Positions 35,123 through 44,018 are shown, counted from the first letter of the stretch. The stretch is 64,000 bases of DNA from JAIYDJ01 sp031400505 (GCA_031400505.1 JANNPZ010000091.1:83527-147526); one strand, 5' to 3'. Notes: generated by a model from the letters alone, not told the origin. Made by a program: numbers and translations.

Positions 35123-35150
35123 TGCACCTGTCGCGGTTTGGTGCCGCTCC
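35123..35150 (+). repeat. Left terminal inverted repeat of the IS3 element
   Basis: A 28-base repeat starting TGCACCTGTCGCGGTTTGG, perfectly complementary to 36324-36351. Confidence 0.95.
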
Positions 35151-35160
35151 AAGTGCTCGT

Positions 35161-36016
35161 TTAGGCCACCTTGCGCTCGAAGGCCAAGGGACTTTTGCCT
35201 CCCAATGCTGAAAGCCGACGGCGCAGGCTATGGAATCCGTTGATGTATTGGAAGATGGCTGTCTCCGCCTGTCCGCGTGTCGCCCATGTTCGCCTCCAGA
35301 TCAGTTCGGCTTTGATTGTCTTGAAGAAGGTCTCAACAGCGGCATTGTCATAGCAGTTGCCTTTGCCGCTCATCGACGCCCCGAACCCATGCTCACGCAG
35401 GATCTTCTGGTAATCGTGGGAGCAGTATTGGCTGCCGCGGACGCTGTGGAAGATGCAGCCCTTGGGCGGTGCCCGCAAGGCAATGGCCATCCTCAGCGCC
35501 AGGATCGCCAGGTAGCGCTTCATGCGGTTGCTGACGGCCCAGCCGATGACGCGCCGCGAATGCAAGTCTAGGATCACAGCCAGATACGGCCACCCCTCGC
35601 GGGTCCAGATGTAACTGATGTCACCCGACCATTTCTGGTTCGGCCAAACCGCTGCGAAGTCGCGATCTAGGAGGTTCAGCGATGTTGAAAGTATGATCGC
35701 TGTCGATGGTCGCCATGAATTTACGTGTTCTTTCAACGACGATTCCGTTCTCACGCATCAACCGCCCGACCCGGCGATGACCAACATCTACCCCGACCTC
35801 TTTTAACTCCTCCGTCATCCGGGGCCTGCCATAGCTGCCCAGGCTCAGGCGCGACTGTTCCTTGATGTGGGCAAGAACGACCATGTCTGCGTGCTGCCTG
35901 CGGCTGGCAGGGCGGCTACGAAAGGCCCGCAAACCGCGCGGGCTGACGTTCATAACCTGACACAACCGATCCGTTGCAAAGCCGCCGCGATGTTCCTCGA
36001 CGAACCGAAACCTCAC
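35161..36016 (-). pseudogene. IS3 family transposase OrfB, frameshifted and catalytically damaged
   Basis: The N-terminal part (36016 to about 35680) has 'FVEEHRGGFATDRLCQVMNV' and 'SYGRPRMTEELKEVG'. The integrase core is in another frame from 'LLDRDFAAVWPNQKW' onward, which fits a 2-base deletion near 35678. The first Asp ('SGDISYIWT') and Glu ('NAAVETFFKTIK') remain, but the second catalytic Asp of 'HSDRGSQ' is Val (GTC; 'HSVRGSQY'). The 'YNPRRRHS' end has become 'HSLRRRLS'. It cannot encode an active transposase. Confidence 0.9.
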
Positions 36017-36288
36017 GGCTCTTGGCTCGCGAAGAACTGGGTGGCCTTTCTTAGGATGTCCCTCTCCTCGCGCAGTATGCGGTTTTCGCGCCGGAGCCGT
36101 TCGTTCTCAAGCGCAAGTTCGCGATCCTCAACCGATACCACATCCGTGTCGCAGTGCGCTGTGATCCATTTATTCAGCGTCGACATCCCGACACCAAGAT
36201 CATCAGCAATCTGCTTGCGTGAAAGCCCGCTGGTCAGCGCGATCCGCACCGCATCCTTGCGAAATCCGTCCGTCCTGCCTGTGCCCAT
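36013..36288 (-). CDS. IS3 family transposase OrfA
   Basis: An intact frame of 91 residues. It has an HTH ('LTSGLSRKQIADDLGVGMSTLNKW', about 18-41) that binds the terminal repeats, then a leucine zipper-like coiled coil ('ELALENERLRRENRILREERDILRKA', about 57-82) used for multimerisation. It overlaps orfB by 4 bases, as in IS3 elements that make OrfAB by programmed frameshifting. Confidence 0.9.
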   Translation of the reverse strand: MGTGRTDGFRKDAVRIALTSGLSRKQIADDLGVGMSTLNKWITAHCDTDVVSVEDRELALENERLRRENRILREERDILRKATQFFASQEP

Positions 36289-36323
36289 GGCTCATCTCCT
36301 TTGCTGCACATTACGCTATCAAA

Positions 36324-36351
36324 GGAGCGGCACCAAACCGCGACAGGTGCA
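36324..36351 (-). repeat. Right terminal inverted repeat of the IS3 element
   Basis: The perfect complement of 35123-35150; it ends GACAGGTGCA at 36351. Confidence 0.95.
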
Positions 36352-36754
36352 CAGAGCCCACCCCCCACGGATCAAGAAAATGGGCGGCGGTTTTGTCGCA
36401 ATCGGTTTGGTGGTCTTCTTGTTATGTGTCTGTTCCTAAGCGGGCAGTCCGCCGAGAGGTTGGCCTTCCGGTAAACCCGGTGGTTCATTTCATGAACAAT
36501 CAGCGCAAGGCAGCGGCGCTCGCCTGTGCATGCTCGGCGGGCTGCGTGAAGGCGGATTATTGACTTTAGCCGTGGGGCCAAACGTCGGGTTTGGAATACG
36601 TGCGAAGCAATGCTCATACCATCAGCAGCGCCTTCGTGGCGGTACATACCCTTTCATGGTGACAAGACAGGTCCGGGAATTCCAGGCAACGTTCGGGACT
36701 GAGGCATCAGCCTGTGGAGGTCAGGGTTTGCAGGATCAAGGAGACGCATGCCGA
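36352..36754. other. Gene-free junction between the IS3 element and the transporter operon
   Basis: About 400 bases hold only short open frames with no recognisable domain and uneven composition. A purine-rich site AAGGAG at 36738-36743 serves the next gene. No sequence from the 5' part of the TMADH-like gene is found here, so insertion was accompanied or followed by deletion. Confidence 0.5.
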
Positions 36755-37804
36755 TTGACCGGGCTTGGCCGCACCTATGGCAAAGGGGTGTCGGCGCACC
36801 GGGCGCTTGACGGCATTGATCTGACGATCCGGGCAAATGAGTTCTTCACCCTGCTTGGGCCTTCGGGCTGCGGAAAGACCACGCTTTTGCGCCTGATTGG
36901 CGGGTTCGACCAGCCGACCGTTGGAGAGATTGCGATTTTCGGGCGCAACGTTGCGGGTCTTCCGCCCGAGGATCGTCCGGTCAATACGGTGTTTCAGAAC
37001 TATGCACTGTTCCCGCATCTGACGGTGGCGGAGAATGTGGGATTTGCGCTGCGCATGTTGGGGCGACCAAAGGCCGAGATTGCAGCCACCGTCGCACGCA
37101 TGGTCGCATTGGTGGGGCTGGACGGGATGGAGCATCGCCGCCCGGACCAGCTTTCGGGTGGGCAAAAACAGCGGGTGGCCTTGGCCCGCGCACTGGCACC
37201 GGGGCCGAAGATACTGCTGCTGGACGAACCTCTGTCAGCCTTGGATGCCAAGTTGCGCCAGCGGATGCGGTCGGAACTGAAGGCGCTGCAGCGCGAAACC
37301 GGCATCACTTTTGTTTTCGTCACCCATGATCAGGACGAGGCTTTGGCAATGTCCGACCGGATTGCGGTGATGCAGGGCGGCCGGGTGCAGCAGTTGGGGC
37401 GTCCGGAGGAGATTTACGAGGCCCCGGCAAACCGGTTTGTGGCGGATTTCATCGGCGGGGCGAACCTGATCCCGGCGCGGATTGGCGCACGGGGGGCCGA
37501 GGCCGAGGGGCTGGGCGTGGTTCCGGCCTTAGGGGACATGGGTGCCGAGGTGACACTGGCGATCCGGCCGGAACGGTTGGCGATCCTGGCAGCAGACCTG
37601 CAGCAACCGGGGGATCTGGGACCGCTTCGGGTGGCCGAGCGCATCTACATGGGCAACGAGCTTTCGTTCCGGCTGGAAGGTGCGACGGTGCCCTTGCACG
37701 TCACCCTGCCGCGCGGCGGTTTGCGCGGTGCCCAGGATTTCACGCCTGGCGAGGCGGTCTGTTTGCGCGCTGAACCCGGCGCGATCCGGGTGCTGGCGTC
37801 ATGA
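36755..37804 (+). CDS. Polyamine-type ABC transporter ATP-binding protein (PotA-like)
   Basis: About 349 residues: Walker A 'GPSGCGKTTLL', Q-loop 'FQNYALFPHL', signature 'LSGGQKQRVALARAL', Walker B 'ILLLDEPLSALD', H-loop 'VTHDQDEAL', then a TOBE domain. The start is uncertain. TTG 36755 is in frame and 11 bases after AAGGAG; ATG 36748, ideally spaced from the same site, is in the wrong frame, so a small indel may have hit the 5' end. The frame is open to 36530, but that stretch does not look coding. It overlaps the permease gene by 4 bases. Confidence 0.87.
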   Translation: MTGLGRTYGKGVSAHRALDGIDLTIRANEFFTLLGPSGCGKTTLLRLIGGFDQPTVGEIAIFGRNVAGLPPEDRPVNTVFQNYALFPHLTVAENVGFALRMLGRPKAEIAATVARMVALVGLDGMEHRRPDQLSGGQKQRVALARALAPGPKILLLDEPLSALDAKLRQRMRSELKALQRETGITFVFVTHDQDEALAMSDRIAVMQGGRVQQLGRPEEIYEAPANRFVADFIGGANLIPARIGARGAEAEGLGVVPALGDMGAEVTLAIRPERLAILAADLQQPGDLGPLRVAERIYMGNELSFRLEGATVPLHVTLPRGGLRGAQDFTPGEAVCLRAEPGAIRVLAS

Positions 37805-38667
37805 AACTGCACCGCCTTTTGCTGGCCCCATCCTTGGGCACCATCCTGATTTTCATGGTGCTGCCCATCGCGATCACCACGCTGTATTCCATACTAACGC
37901 CAGCGCAATACGGCGGGGTGATCTGGGAACCGTCCGCCGAGGCCTATTTCCGGCTGCTGTTCGAGCGCGACATTTTCGATGACACGCTGACATTCAACAC
38001 TGACTACCTGCAAATCCTTGGCCGGTCGGTGCTGCAAGCTGGGATTGCCACGCTGCTGTGCCTGATCGTCGGATTGCCGACGGCGTGGTTCATCGCCACC
38101 CGGCCGCCGGGGCAGAAGTCGCTGTGGCTGATGCTGGTGACGGTCCCCTATTGGGTCAACCTGCTGGTACGCACCATCGCGCTTTTGCTGATCCTGCGGG
38201 ATGAAGGCCCGATCAACCGCGCGCTGCAATCCATTGGCCTGACCGACGGGCCACTCCCGTTGGCTTACAACAGCTTTGCCATTGGCTTGGGGTTGGTGTC
38301 GTCCTTCCTGCCCTTCATGATCCTGCCACTTTACGCGGCGATCGAGCGGTTCGACTTTTCGCTGCTGGAGGCCGCCTATGACCTGCATGCGAACCGTCGC
38401 CGCGCGTTCTTTGCGGTCGTCCTGCCGATCCTGCGGCCCGGTCTGATTGCGGGCGGGCTGCTGGTCTTCATCCCCGGCATCGGCAGCTACCTTGCACCCG
38501 ACATCCTTGGCGGTGGCAAGACGCTGATGCTCGGCAACCTGATCGGCATGCAGTTTCAGGGCAGCCGCAACTGGCCCTTTGGTGCCGCACTTTCCACCAT
38601 CCTGATGGCCGTCACGCTGATAGCCTTGTTCATCGTTGCCCGCCGTGCCGCACGGGAGGAGGCGTGA
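37801..38667 (+). CDS. Polyamine-type ABC transporter permease (PotB-like)
   Basis: A protein of 288 residues with six helices; 'LPFMILPLYAAIERFDFSLLEAA' (core about 170-192) leads into the EAA loop, followed by 'VLPILRPGLIAGGLLVFIPGIG', the PotB pattern. It forms the translocation channel with the next gene and is translationally coupled at both ends. Confidence 0.91.
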   Translation: MKLHRLLLAPSLGTILIFMVLPIAITTLYSILTPAQYGGVIWEPSAEAYFRLLFERDIFDDTLTFNTDYLQILGRSVLQAGIATLLCLIVGLPTAWFIATRPPGQKSLWLMLVTVPYWVNLLVRTIALLLILRDEGPINRALQSIGLTDGPLPLAYNSFAIGLGLVSSFLPFMILPLYAAIERFDFSLLEAAYDLHANRRRAFFAVVLPILRPGLIAGGLLVFIPGIGSYLAPDILGGGKTLMLGNLIGMQFQGSRNWPFGAALSTILMAVTLIALFIVARRAAREEA

Positions 38668-39467
38668 TGGCGCTGCTTGACACCCGGTCAAAGGACATTC
38701 GCAACCTGCCGGGCTTTGGCCTGACGGCAACCCTGGCGGTGGCGTTCTTGTATGCGCCGATCCTCTTTCTGGTGCTCTACTCCTTCAACTCCGGTCGGTC
38801 GATCAGCCGTTTGGATGGGCTGTCGTGGCAGTGGTATCGGGCCGTCTTTGCCAATGAGGAAATTGCCGGGGCGGCGCTGAACTCCGTCCTGCTGGCCGTG
38901 ATCGCCGCCAGTGTCGCCACGGTTATGGCCACCGCCGCAGCCTTGGCGATGGTGCGGATGAAGGTGCGCCGCAAGGCCGCCGCCTATGCGGTGCTCAACT
39001 TCCCACTGATGGTGCCCGAGATTGTCACCGCCATAGCCAGCCTGATCTTTTTTTCCTCGGTGGGCTTGGGGCTTGGCTTTGGGTCGCTGGTCATTGCCCA
39101 TACCACTTTCTGCATTCCCTTCGCCTACCTGCCGATCACGGCGCGGCTGACATCCATGGACGCAGGCCTTGAAGCCGCCGCCGCCGATCTTTTTGCCCGT
39201 CCGTGGACGCGGTTCCGGCTGATCACCCTGCCTCTTTTGGCCCCCGGGCTGATCTCGGGCTGGCTCTTGGCCTTCATCGTCTCCCTGGACGACTTCATCA
39301 TCTCGTCAATGCTGTCCGGCCCCGGATCAACCACCTTGCCCGTCCACATCTATTCGATGCTGCGCCTTGGCATCACGCCCGAGGTCAACGCGGTGTCGTC
39401 GCTGATGGTCGCGGCCTCTGCCCTTGTCGTCATCACCTCGGGCCTGATCGCCCGCAAACAAACCTGA
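38667..39467 (+). CDS. Polyamine-type ABC transporter permease (PotC-like)
   Basis: A protein of 266 residues. 'LYAPILFLVLYSFNSGR' (about 30-46), the EAA loop 'EAAAADLFARPWTRFRLITL', and 'SLDDFIISSMLSGPGSTTLP' are PotC features. ATG 38667 follows GGGAGGAGG closely and is preferred to the in-frame GTG at 38664. It is followed 11 bases later by the binding-protein gene. Confidence 0.9.
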   Translation: MALLDTRSKDIRNLPGFGLTATLAVAFLYAPILFLVLYSFNSGRSISRLDGLSWQWYRAVFANEEIAGAALNSVLLAVIAASVATVMATAAALAMVRMKVRRKAAAYAVLNFPLMVPEIVTAIASLIFFSSVGLGLGFGSLVIAHTTFCIPFAYLPITARLTSMDAGLEAAAADLFARPWTRFRLITLPLLAPGLISGWLLAFIVSLDDFIISSMLSGPGSTTLPVHIYSMLRLGITPEVNAVSSLMVAASALVVITSGLIARKQT

Positions 39468-39478
39468 AAGGAATCCCC

Positions 39479-40489
39479 ATGCGCGCCCTTGCCCTCCTCT
39501 TGTTGACCGCCGCCCCGGCCTTCGCCGAGGGGGATCTGTTCATCTACACTTGGGGTGAATACACGCCGCCAGACCTCGTGGCCAAGTTCGAGGCCGAGTT
39601 CGGCGTCAAGGTCCACATCGACAGCTATGACAGCATGGAGACGATGATCGCCAAGCTGCGCGCCGGGGGTGCGGGCTATGACATCATCGTGCCGGGCGAT
39701 GCCACGATGCAGGTGCTGATCGCCGAAGGCATGGTCGAAAAGATCGATGTTTTCGCCATGCCCAACTTTGCGAATGTCGATGACAAATGGCGCGAGGTCT
39801 ATTGGGACCCCAAGCGTGAATACTCCGCCCCCTGGGCCTGGGGCTCGACCGCGTTCGCCGTGGATACTGCCGTGGTCAAGGGTGATTATTCCTCGCTGTC
39901 CGTGCTGTTTGACCCGGCGGAGGATGTGAAGGGTCGCATCAACATGCTGCGCGACATGAACGATGTGATCAACATGGCCGAACGCTATCTGGGCGTCCCG
40001 CGCTGTTCGGAGAACCCGGATGAGATGAAGCGGGTACTGGAACTGCTGGAAACCCAGAAGGAATGGGTGAAATCCTACGATAGCGAGACCAAGGAGCCGC
40101 TGGTATCGGGCGAGGCCGTCGTGTCGATGAGCTGGAATGGCTACGCTATGCGGGCGCGCGATGAAAAGCCCACCATCGCCTATGTCTATCCGAAAGAGGG
40201 TTACACCGGCTGGATGGACAATGTCGCCGTGCCCAAGGGCGCGCCGAACATGGACAACGCCAAGGCTTGGGTCAACTTCGTCATGGCACCGGAAAACGCC
40301 GCAATGATCACCAACTACGCGCGCTATTCCAACGGCATCAAGGGGTCCGAGGCATTCATCGAGCCCGCATTGGCCAGCGCCCCCGAAATCAACCCTCCGG
40401 CGGATGCACCAGCCCCCGAATTCATCCCGACCTGCTCGCCTGCGGCTACGGCCCTGATCGACAAGGTCTGGACCAAACTAATGAACTGA
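39479..40489 (+). CDS. Polyamine-type ABC transporter substrate-binding protein (PotD-like)
   Basis: A periplasmic protein of 336 residues with a short signal peptide cleaved after 'TAAPAFA' (about 16). 'LFIYTWGEYTPPDLVAKFEAEFG' follows, the PotD opening (here WGEY rather than WADY). 'GYDIIVPGD' and 'WMDNVAVPKGAPN' are further family landmarks. AAAGGA lies before the ATG. With N-carbamoylputrescine amidase next in the operon and agmatine deiminases opposite, its ligand may be agmatine, putrescine or a related amine. Confidence 0.9.
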   Translation: MRALALLLLTAAPAFAEGDLFIYTWGEYTPPDLVAKFEAEFGVKVHIDSYDSMETMIAKLRAGGAGYDIIVPGDATMQVLIAEGMVEKIDVFAMPNFANVDDKWREVYWDPKREYSAPWAWGSTAFAVDTAVVKGDYSSLSVLFDPAEDVKGRINMLRDMNDVINMAERYLGVPRCSENPDEMKRVLELLETQKEWVKSYDSETKEPLVSGEAVVSMSWNGYAMRARDEKPTIAYVYPKEGYTGWMDNVAVPKGAPNMDNAKAWVNFVMAPENAAMITNYARYSNGIKGSEAFIEPALASAPEINPPADAPAPEFIPTCSPAATALIDKVWTKLMN

Positions 40490-40500
40490 AGGAGTTTCAA

Positions 40501-41367
40501 ATGGCAATCGTGACACTGGCCGCCACGCAGATGGCCTGTTCCTGGGATCTGGATGACAACATCCAGAAGGCCGAAGAACAGGTGACCGCGGCGGCAGAGG
40601 ATGGCGCGCAGATCATCCTGCTGCAGGAGCTGTTCCAGACCCCCTATTTCTGCATCGAAAAGGACTATGGCTTTCAACGCTATGCCAAGCCGCTCGAATC
40701 CGACCGGGCGGTGCAGCATTTTGCGGCGCTGGCTAAGCGGTTGGGGGTCGTGCTGCCGATCAGCTATTACGAGGCGGCGGGGAACACGTTCTTCAACTCG
40801 CTGGCGATGATTGACGCCGACGGCACGGTGATGGGAAACTACCGCAAGACCCATATCCCGCATGCGCCGGGGTATGAGGAGAAGTACTACTTCACCCCCG
40901 GCAATACAGGTTTCAAGGTGTTCGAAACCCGCTTTGCACGCGTCGGCTGCGGCATCTGCTGGGACCAGTGGTTTCCGGAAACCGCACGGTCGCTGGCGAT
41001 TCTCGGGGCCGAGGTGATGCTGTTTCCGACGGCCATCGGGTCTGAGCCCGGCTACCCCGAGATTGATTCATCAGGCCACTGGCAGCGCACGATGCAGGGC
41101 CACGCGGCGGCCAATATGGTGCCGGTTGTGGCGTCAAACCGGGTCGGGCTGGAAAAGGGGCCGAACCTTGAGATGACGTTCTACGGATCGTCCTTCATCG
41201 CCGACCACACGGGGGCGATGCTGGCCGAGGCGAACAAGGTGGACGAGACGTATCTCATCGCTCAGATCGACTTTGAGGCCACCCGTGCCTTCCGCCAAAG
41301 CTGGGGCACCTGGCGGGATCGGCGACCGGAAACCTATGGGCTGATCAGCCGTCACGACGCGGCATGA
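40501..41367 (+). CDS. aguB: N-carbamoylputrescine amidase
   Basis: A nitrilase-superfamily enzyme of 288 residues that converts N-carbamoylputrescine to putrescine, CO2 and ammonia. The catalytic triad is Glu43 ('LQELFQ'), Lys116 ('NYRKTHIP') and Cys153 ('CGICWDQWFPE'). 'HIPHAPGYEEKYYFTPGNTGF' and 'SGHWQRTMQGHAAAN' are highly characteristic of AguB. GAAGGAG precedes the ATG. It is the last gene of the polyamine transporter operon and is followed by a strong hairpin. It would complete the agmatine-to-putrescine route with the deiminase at 44015-45049. Confidence 0.94.
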   Translation: MAIVTLAATQMACSWDLDDNIQKAEEQVTAAAEDGAQIILLQELFQTPYFCIEKDYGFQRYAKPLESDRAVQHFAALAKRLGVVLPISYYEAAGNTFFNSLAMIDADGTVMGNYRKTHIPHAPGYEEKYYFTPGNTGFKVFETRFARVGCGICWDQWFPETARSLAILGAEVMLFPTAIGSEPGYPEIDSSGHWQRTMQGHAAANMVPVVASNRVGLEKGPNLEMTFYGSSFIADHTGAMLAEANKVDETYLIAQIDFEATRAFRQSWGTWRDRRPETYGLISRHDAA

Positions 41368-41375
41368 GGCGCAAA

Positions 41376-41397
41376 GGGGGCGGTACAGGCCGCCCCC
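41376..41397 (+). terminator. Terminator hairpin after aguB
   Basis: GGGGGCGG (41376-41383) pairs perfectly with CCGCCCCC (41390-41397) around TACAGG, 8 bases after the aguB stop. There is no T-run, so it may be rho-assisted or an mRNA 3'-end stabiliser. Confidence 0.6.
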
Positions 41398-41525
41398 CGT
41401 TCCAAACCTAGAGCAGGAGGGAACAGTTAGCTATATAGGTCTGTCGGCTGCATTAGGCCCATTTCGGTCGTTGTTACACCTCGATGTTCATGTTAAGTTC
41501 TGATCGTTGGGTCAGAGGACATAAC

Positions 41526-42074
41526 ATGGCGCTTGGACAGAAGCTGAACGGAACACTCAGGGCGTTTATCGAGCGCCAACAACTCTTCTTTGTGGCAACG
41601 GCAGCGCCGGATGGTCGCGTCAATCTCTCCCCGAAGGGTGCAGATACGCTCCGCGTTCTTGACGACAACCACATTCGGTGGCTGAGTTTGTCCGGCAGCG
41701 GAAATGAAACTGCGGGGCATTTGCGAAGAAGCAACCGCATAACGTTGATGTTTTGTGCTTTCGAAGGCGATGCCCTCATATTGCGCATTTACGGGCAGGC
41801 GAACGTCCTACATCCGCGAGACCTCGGGTGGAACGATGCTCTCGCGTCCTTTCCCGAATTGGCAGGTAGTCGACAGATCTTCGACATTTCGATCGACGCA
41901 GTCCAGACATCCTGTGGCACCGGTGTGCCATTTATGACCTATTCGGGCGACCGGGCGTCCAAAGAACTTGTGCCTTATTATGCCGGATTGGGTAGCGCCG
42001 GTCTTGAGGACTACTGGCGACGGAAAAACACGCACACCATTGACGGCTTCAAGACCGGCTTATTCGACGACTAA
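41526..42074 (+). CDS. Pyridoxamine 5'-phosphate oxidase family (FMN split-barrel) protein
   Basis: A protein of 182 residues. 'FFVATAAPDGRVNLSPKGAD' (about 22-41) and 'IRWLSLSGSGNETAGHLRR' (about 50-68) are the flavin-binding split-barrel features; 'GTGVPFMTY' follows. Such proteins bind FMN or F420 and reduce varied substrates; true PdxH activity is unlikely. It stands alone after the aguB hairpin, and its composition is more AT-rich than its neighbours, so it may be a later arrival. Confidence 0.83.
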   Translation: MALGQKLNGTLRAFIERQQLFFVATAAPDGRVNLSPKGADTLRVLDDNHIRWLSLSGSGNETAGHLRRSNRITLMFCAFEGDALILRIYGQANVLHPRDLGWNDALASFPELAGSRQIFDISIDAVQTSCGTGVPFMTYSGDRASKELVPYYAGLGSAGLEDYWRRKNTHTIDGFKTGLFDD

Positions 42075-42144
42075 GGAAAATGGCCGCCTAGACACAAAAG
42101 TCCGCGTCGTCCCGCAAAGCAGACTCTAGCCCAAGTTTACACCC

Positions 42145-42591
42145 CTACCCGCACTTCACCTCCGCTTCACAGGTCAGCGCCAGCTCCGCCACTAGATCCT
42201 TGATATCGGGGGATTGCGCGTCCCAGACCCCTTCGCTGCACAGATAGGCCATGTGGTCTTCCAGATAGCTGGCCATGGTGCTGCGCCAGTCGGGAGAGGT
42301 GTCGATCATCTGCTCGGACGTATAAAGCAGGTATTCGACATAGGCCGCATAGGCAGTTTGTTCTTTGGGGTCTTTCAACGCACAGAAATCGGCATTTGCC
42401 AGTTCCGGCTTTTGCACCGTCAGGTTCAGGAACTCGCGGTAAATCTCGCGTGCGGTCTGGTCGCGTTGGATGCGGTCGGACTGGCTGATCTGGTAGGGGA
42501 TGACGATCAGCGCGGTGACGGTGGCAAAGGCGGTGGCAAGGCCGCCCAGCCCCTCCAGCGCCTCGGAATGTCGTGTCAGCCAGTTCAGCAT
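42145..42591 (-). CDS. Hypothetical membrane-anchored protein
   Basis: A protein of 148 residues with one N-terminal membrane helix ('GLATAFATVTALIVIPYQI', about 17-35), then a soluble helical region rich in acidic and aromatic residues, and Cys residues at 'DFCALKD', 'AYLCSEG' and 'TCEAEVKCG'. No family is recognised. It begins one base after the stop of the exported agmatine-deiminase paralogue, so it is co-transcribed with the deiminase genes. A role with that exported enzyme is possible but unsupported. Confidence 0.65.
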   Translation of the reverse strand: MLNWLTRHSEALEGLGGLATAFATVTALIVIPYQISQSDRIQRDQTAREIYREFLNLTVQKPELANADFCALKDPKEQTAYAAYVEYLLYTSEQMIDTSPDWRSTMASYLEDHMAYLCSEGVWDAQSPDIKDLVAELALTCEAEVKCG

Positions 42592-42592
42592 G

Positions 42593-43690
42593 TCAGACCT
42601 TGGGTTGTTCATGGGTGGCGCAGTGGATTCCGCCCCCCACTTCGCCCAAAGCATCGGTGTTCAGCATGACGATTTCGCGGCCGGGGTAAAGATCGGCCAG
42701 AATGGCGGCGGCTTGGGCATCGGCCGCCTTGTCACCAAATTCTGCCGCGATCACCGCACCATTGCAGACATAGTAGTTGACGTAGGATGCCACGAAATCG
42801 GGGCTGTCCACCCTGATGTCCCAAGGTTCGGGCAGCGTCACGAGGTCAAGCTTGCGCCCCTCGGCGTCGGTCGCGTTGGAAAGAATTTCACGGGTTTCAA
42901 AAGCGGACACCGACCAAGGGTCGCTTGCGTCAACCTCTTCTCCCATCTGGATCAGCACCTGTCCGGGCTTCACGAAACGGGCCAGCGCGTCGATGTGGTA
43001 ATCGGTGATATCGGCGCCCTTGATGCCGGGGGCCCAGATCACTTTCCGCGCGCCCATGGTGTCCAGCAGCATCGCCTCGACTTGCGGCTTGCTGCCCTTG
43101 TTGCGGTTGGGGTTCACCCATGAACTTTCATGCGCGATCAGCGTGCCGTGTCCGTCGGTTTCCACGCCGCCCGCTTCTCCGACAAGCCCTACATCGAACA
43201 CCGGCAGGCCCAGCCGTTCGGCCACGCGCGTGGCGACCAAGCCATCATTGCCGTGAACGTGCTTGGCCCCCCAACCGTTGAAATTGAACTGGGTCAGCGC
43301 CAGCCCGCCTTTGCCATCGATGACGAACGACGGCCCGCTGTCGCGTGCCCAAAGGTCATCGGTGGGGATGTCCCACAATTCCACCTGACCGGAGACCAGC
43401 TTTCTGATTGCCTTGTGATACTTGGCCGCGGCCAGCATCACCACGGGTTCAAATTCGGCAATCGTGCTGGCGATATCGGCAATAGTGCCTTGCAGATCAA
43501 ATAGAAAATCCGGGTCATCATGCACGGCGGGGTTCACCGGCCACTGCAGATAGGTGCGTTCGTGCGGATCGGTTTCCTCGGGATACCAAAACCCCGAAGA
43601 CCCGGCACCCGCAGCAAAGGCCCCGCGTGGCAACAGGGAAAGGCTACCGGCAGCGGCGGCAGAACGGAACAGGGAACGGCGGGTCATCAT
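42593..43690 (-). CDS. Agmatine deiminase/peptidylarginine deiminase family protein with Tat-like signal
   Basis: A protein of 365 residues. The N-terminus 'TRRSLFRSAAAAG' followed by a hydrophobic stretch ending 'RGAFAAGA' looks like a twin-arginine signal, so the enzyme is probably periplasmic, which is unusual for this family. Catalytic residues are kept: 'WARDSGP' (Asp), 'TDYHIDALARF' (His) and Cys357 in 'GGGIHCATHEQ'. The PAD_porph family hydrolyses guanidines such as agmatine to ureido compounds plus ammonia. It shares an operon with the second paralogue and a LuxR-type regulator. Substrate specificity may differ from that of the cytoplasmic copy. Confidence 0.85.
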   Translation of the reverse strand: MMTRRSLFRSAAAAGSLSLLPRGAFAAGAGSSGFWYPEETDPHERTYLQWPVNPAVHDDPDFLFDLQGTIADIASTIAEFEPVVMLAAAKYHKAIRKLVSGQVELWDIPTDDLWARDSGPSFVIDGKGGLALTQFNFNGWGAKHVHGNDGLVATRVAERLGLPVFDVGLVGEAGGVETDGHGTLIAHESSWVNPNRNKGSKPQVEAMLLDTMGARKVIWAPGIKGADITDYHIDALARFVKPGQVLIQMGEEVDASDPWSVSAFETREILSNATDAEGRKLDLVTLPEPWDIRVDSPDFVASYVNYYVCNGAVIAAEFGDKAADAQAAAILADLYPGREIVMLNTDALGEVGGGIHCATHEQPKV

Positions 43691-43700
43691 GAACAAGGCC

Positions 43701-44018
43701 TCAGTTCAGGTGGATCAACGGGTCGTCGGTGGAGCCATGGGGGGCGGCACACAGCGCCGCAAGAAACAGCGAAAACAGCTCCGCCGAGGTTGCCAGCCCC
43801 AGCTTGGTGTGGATGCGCTTGCGGAACACCTTCACCGTCTCCGGGCTGTTGCCCAGCATCCGCGCGATGACCTTGGATGAATGACCTTGCAGGATCAACT
43901 GCGCCACCTCGGCCTCGCGCTCTGACAGCCGAGAGGTGCCGAAATGCGCCATCGCCGCCATGACATGCAGTCCTATGCTGCCTTGAGCCGTGAAGGCATG
44001 GGGGGGCAGGGCGGTCAT
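43701..44018 (-). CDS. Small LuxR-type HTH transcriptional regulator
   Basis: Only 105 residues. The C-terminal LuxR/GerE domain is complete ('LSEREAEVAQLILQGHSSKVIARMLGNS', core about 31-58, then 'VKVFRKRIHTKLG'), but only about 30 residues precede it, so there is no receiver or ligand domain. It overlaps the upstream deiminase gene by 4 bases (ATGA), so it is translated with it. It may modulate the deiminase operon or require a partner for sensing. Confidence 0.85.
   Translation of the reverse strand: MTALPPHAFTAQGSIGLHVMAAMAHFGTSRLSEREAEVAQLILQGHSSKVIARMLGNSPETVKVFRKRIHTKLGLATSAELFSLFLAALCAAPHGSTDDPLIHLN

Larger units (their letters stand above)
35123..36351 (-). mobile_element. IS3 family insertion sequence, complete ends, inactive
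   Basis: An element of 1229 bases bounded by perfect 28-base inverted repeats beginning TGCACCTGTCGCGG. It carries overlapping orfA and orfB on the minus strand. The transposase is dead (2-base deletion and loss of a catalytic Asp). The three bases outside each end (AAC and CAG) do not match, so there is no target duplication; the flanks have been rearranged. On the left it truncates the TMADH-like gene. Confidence 0.9.
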
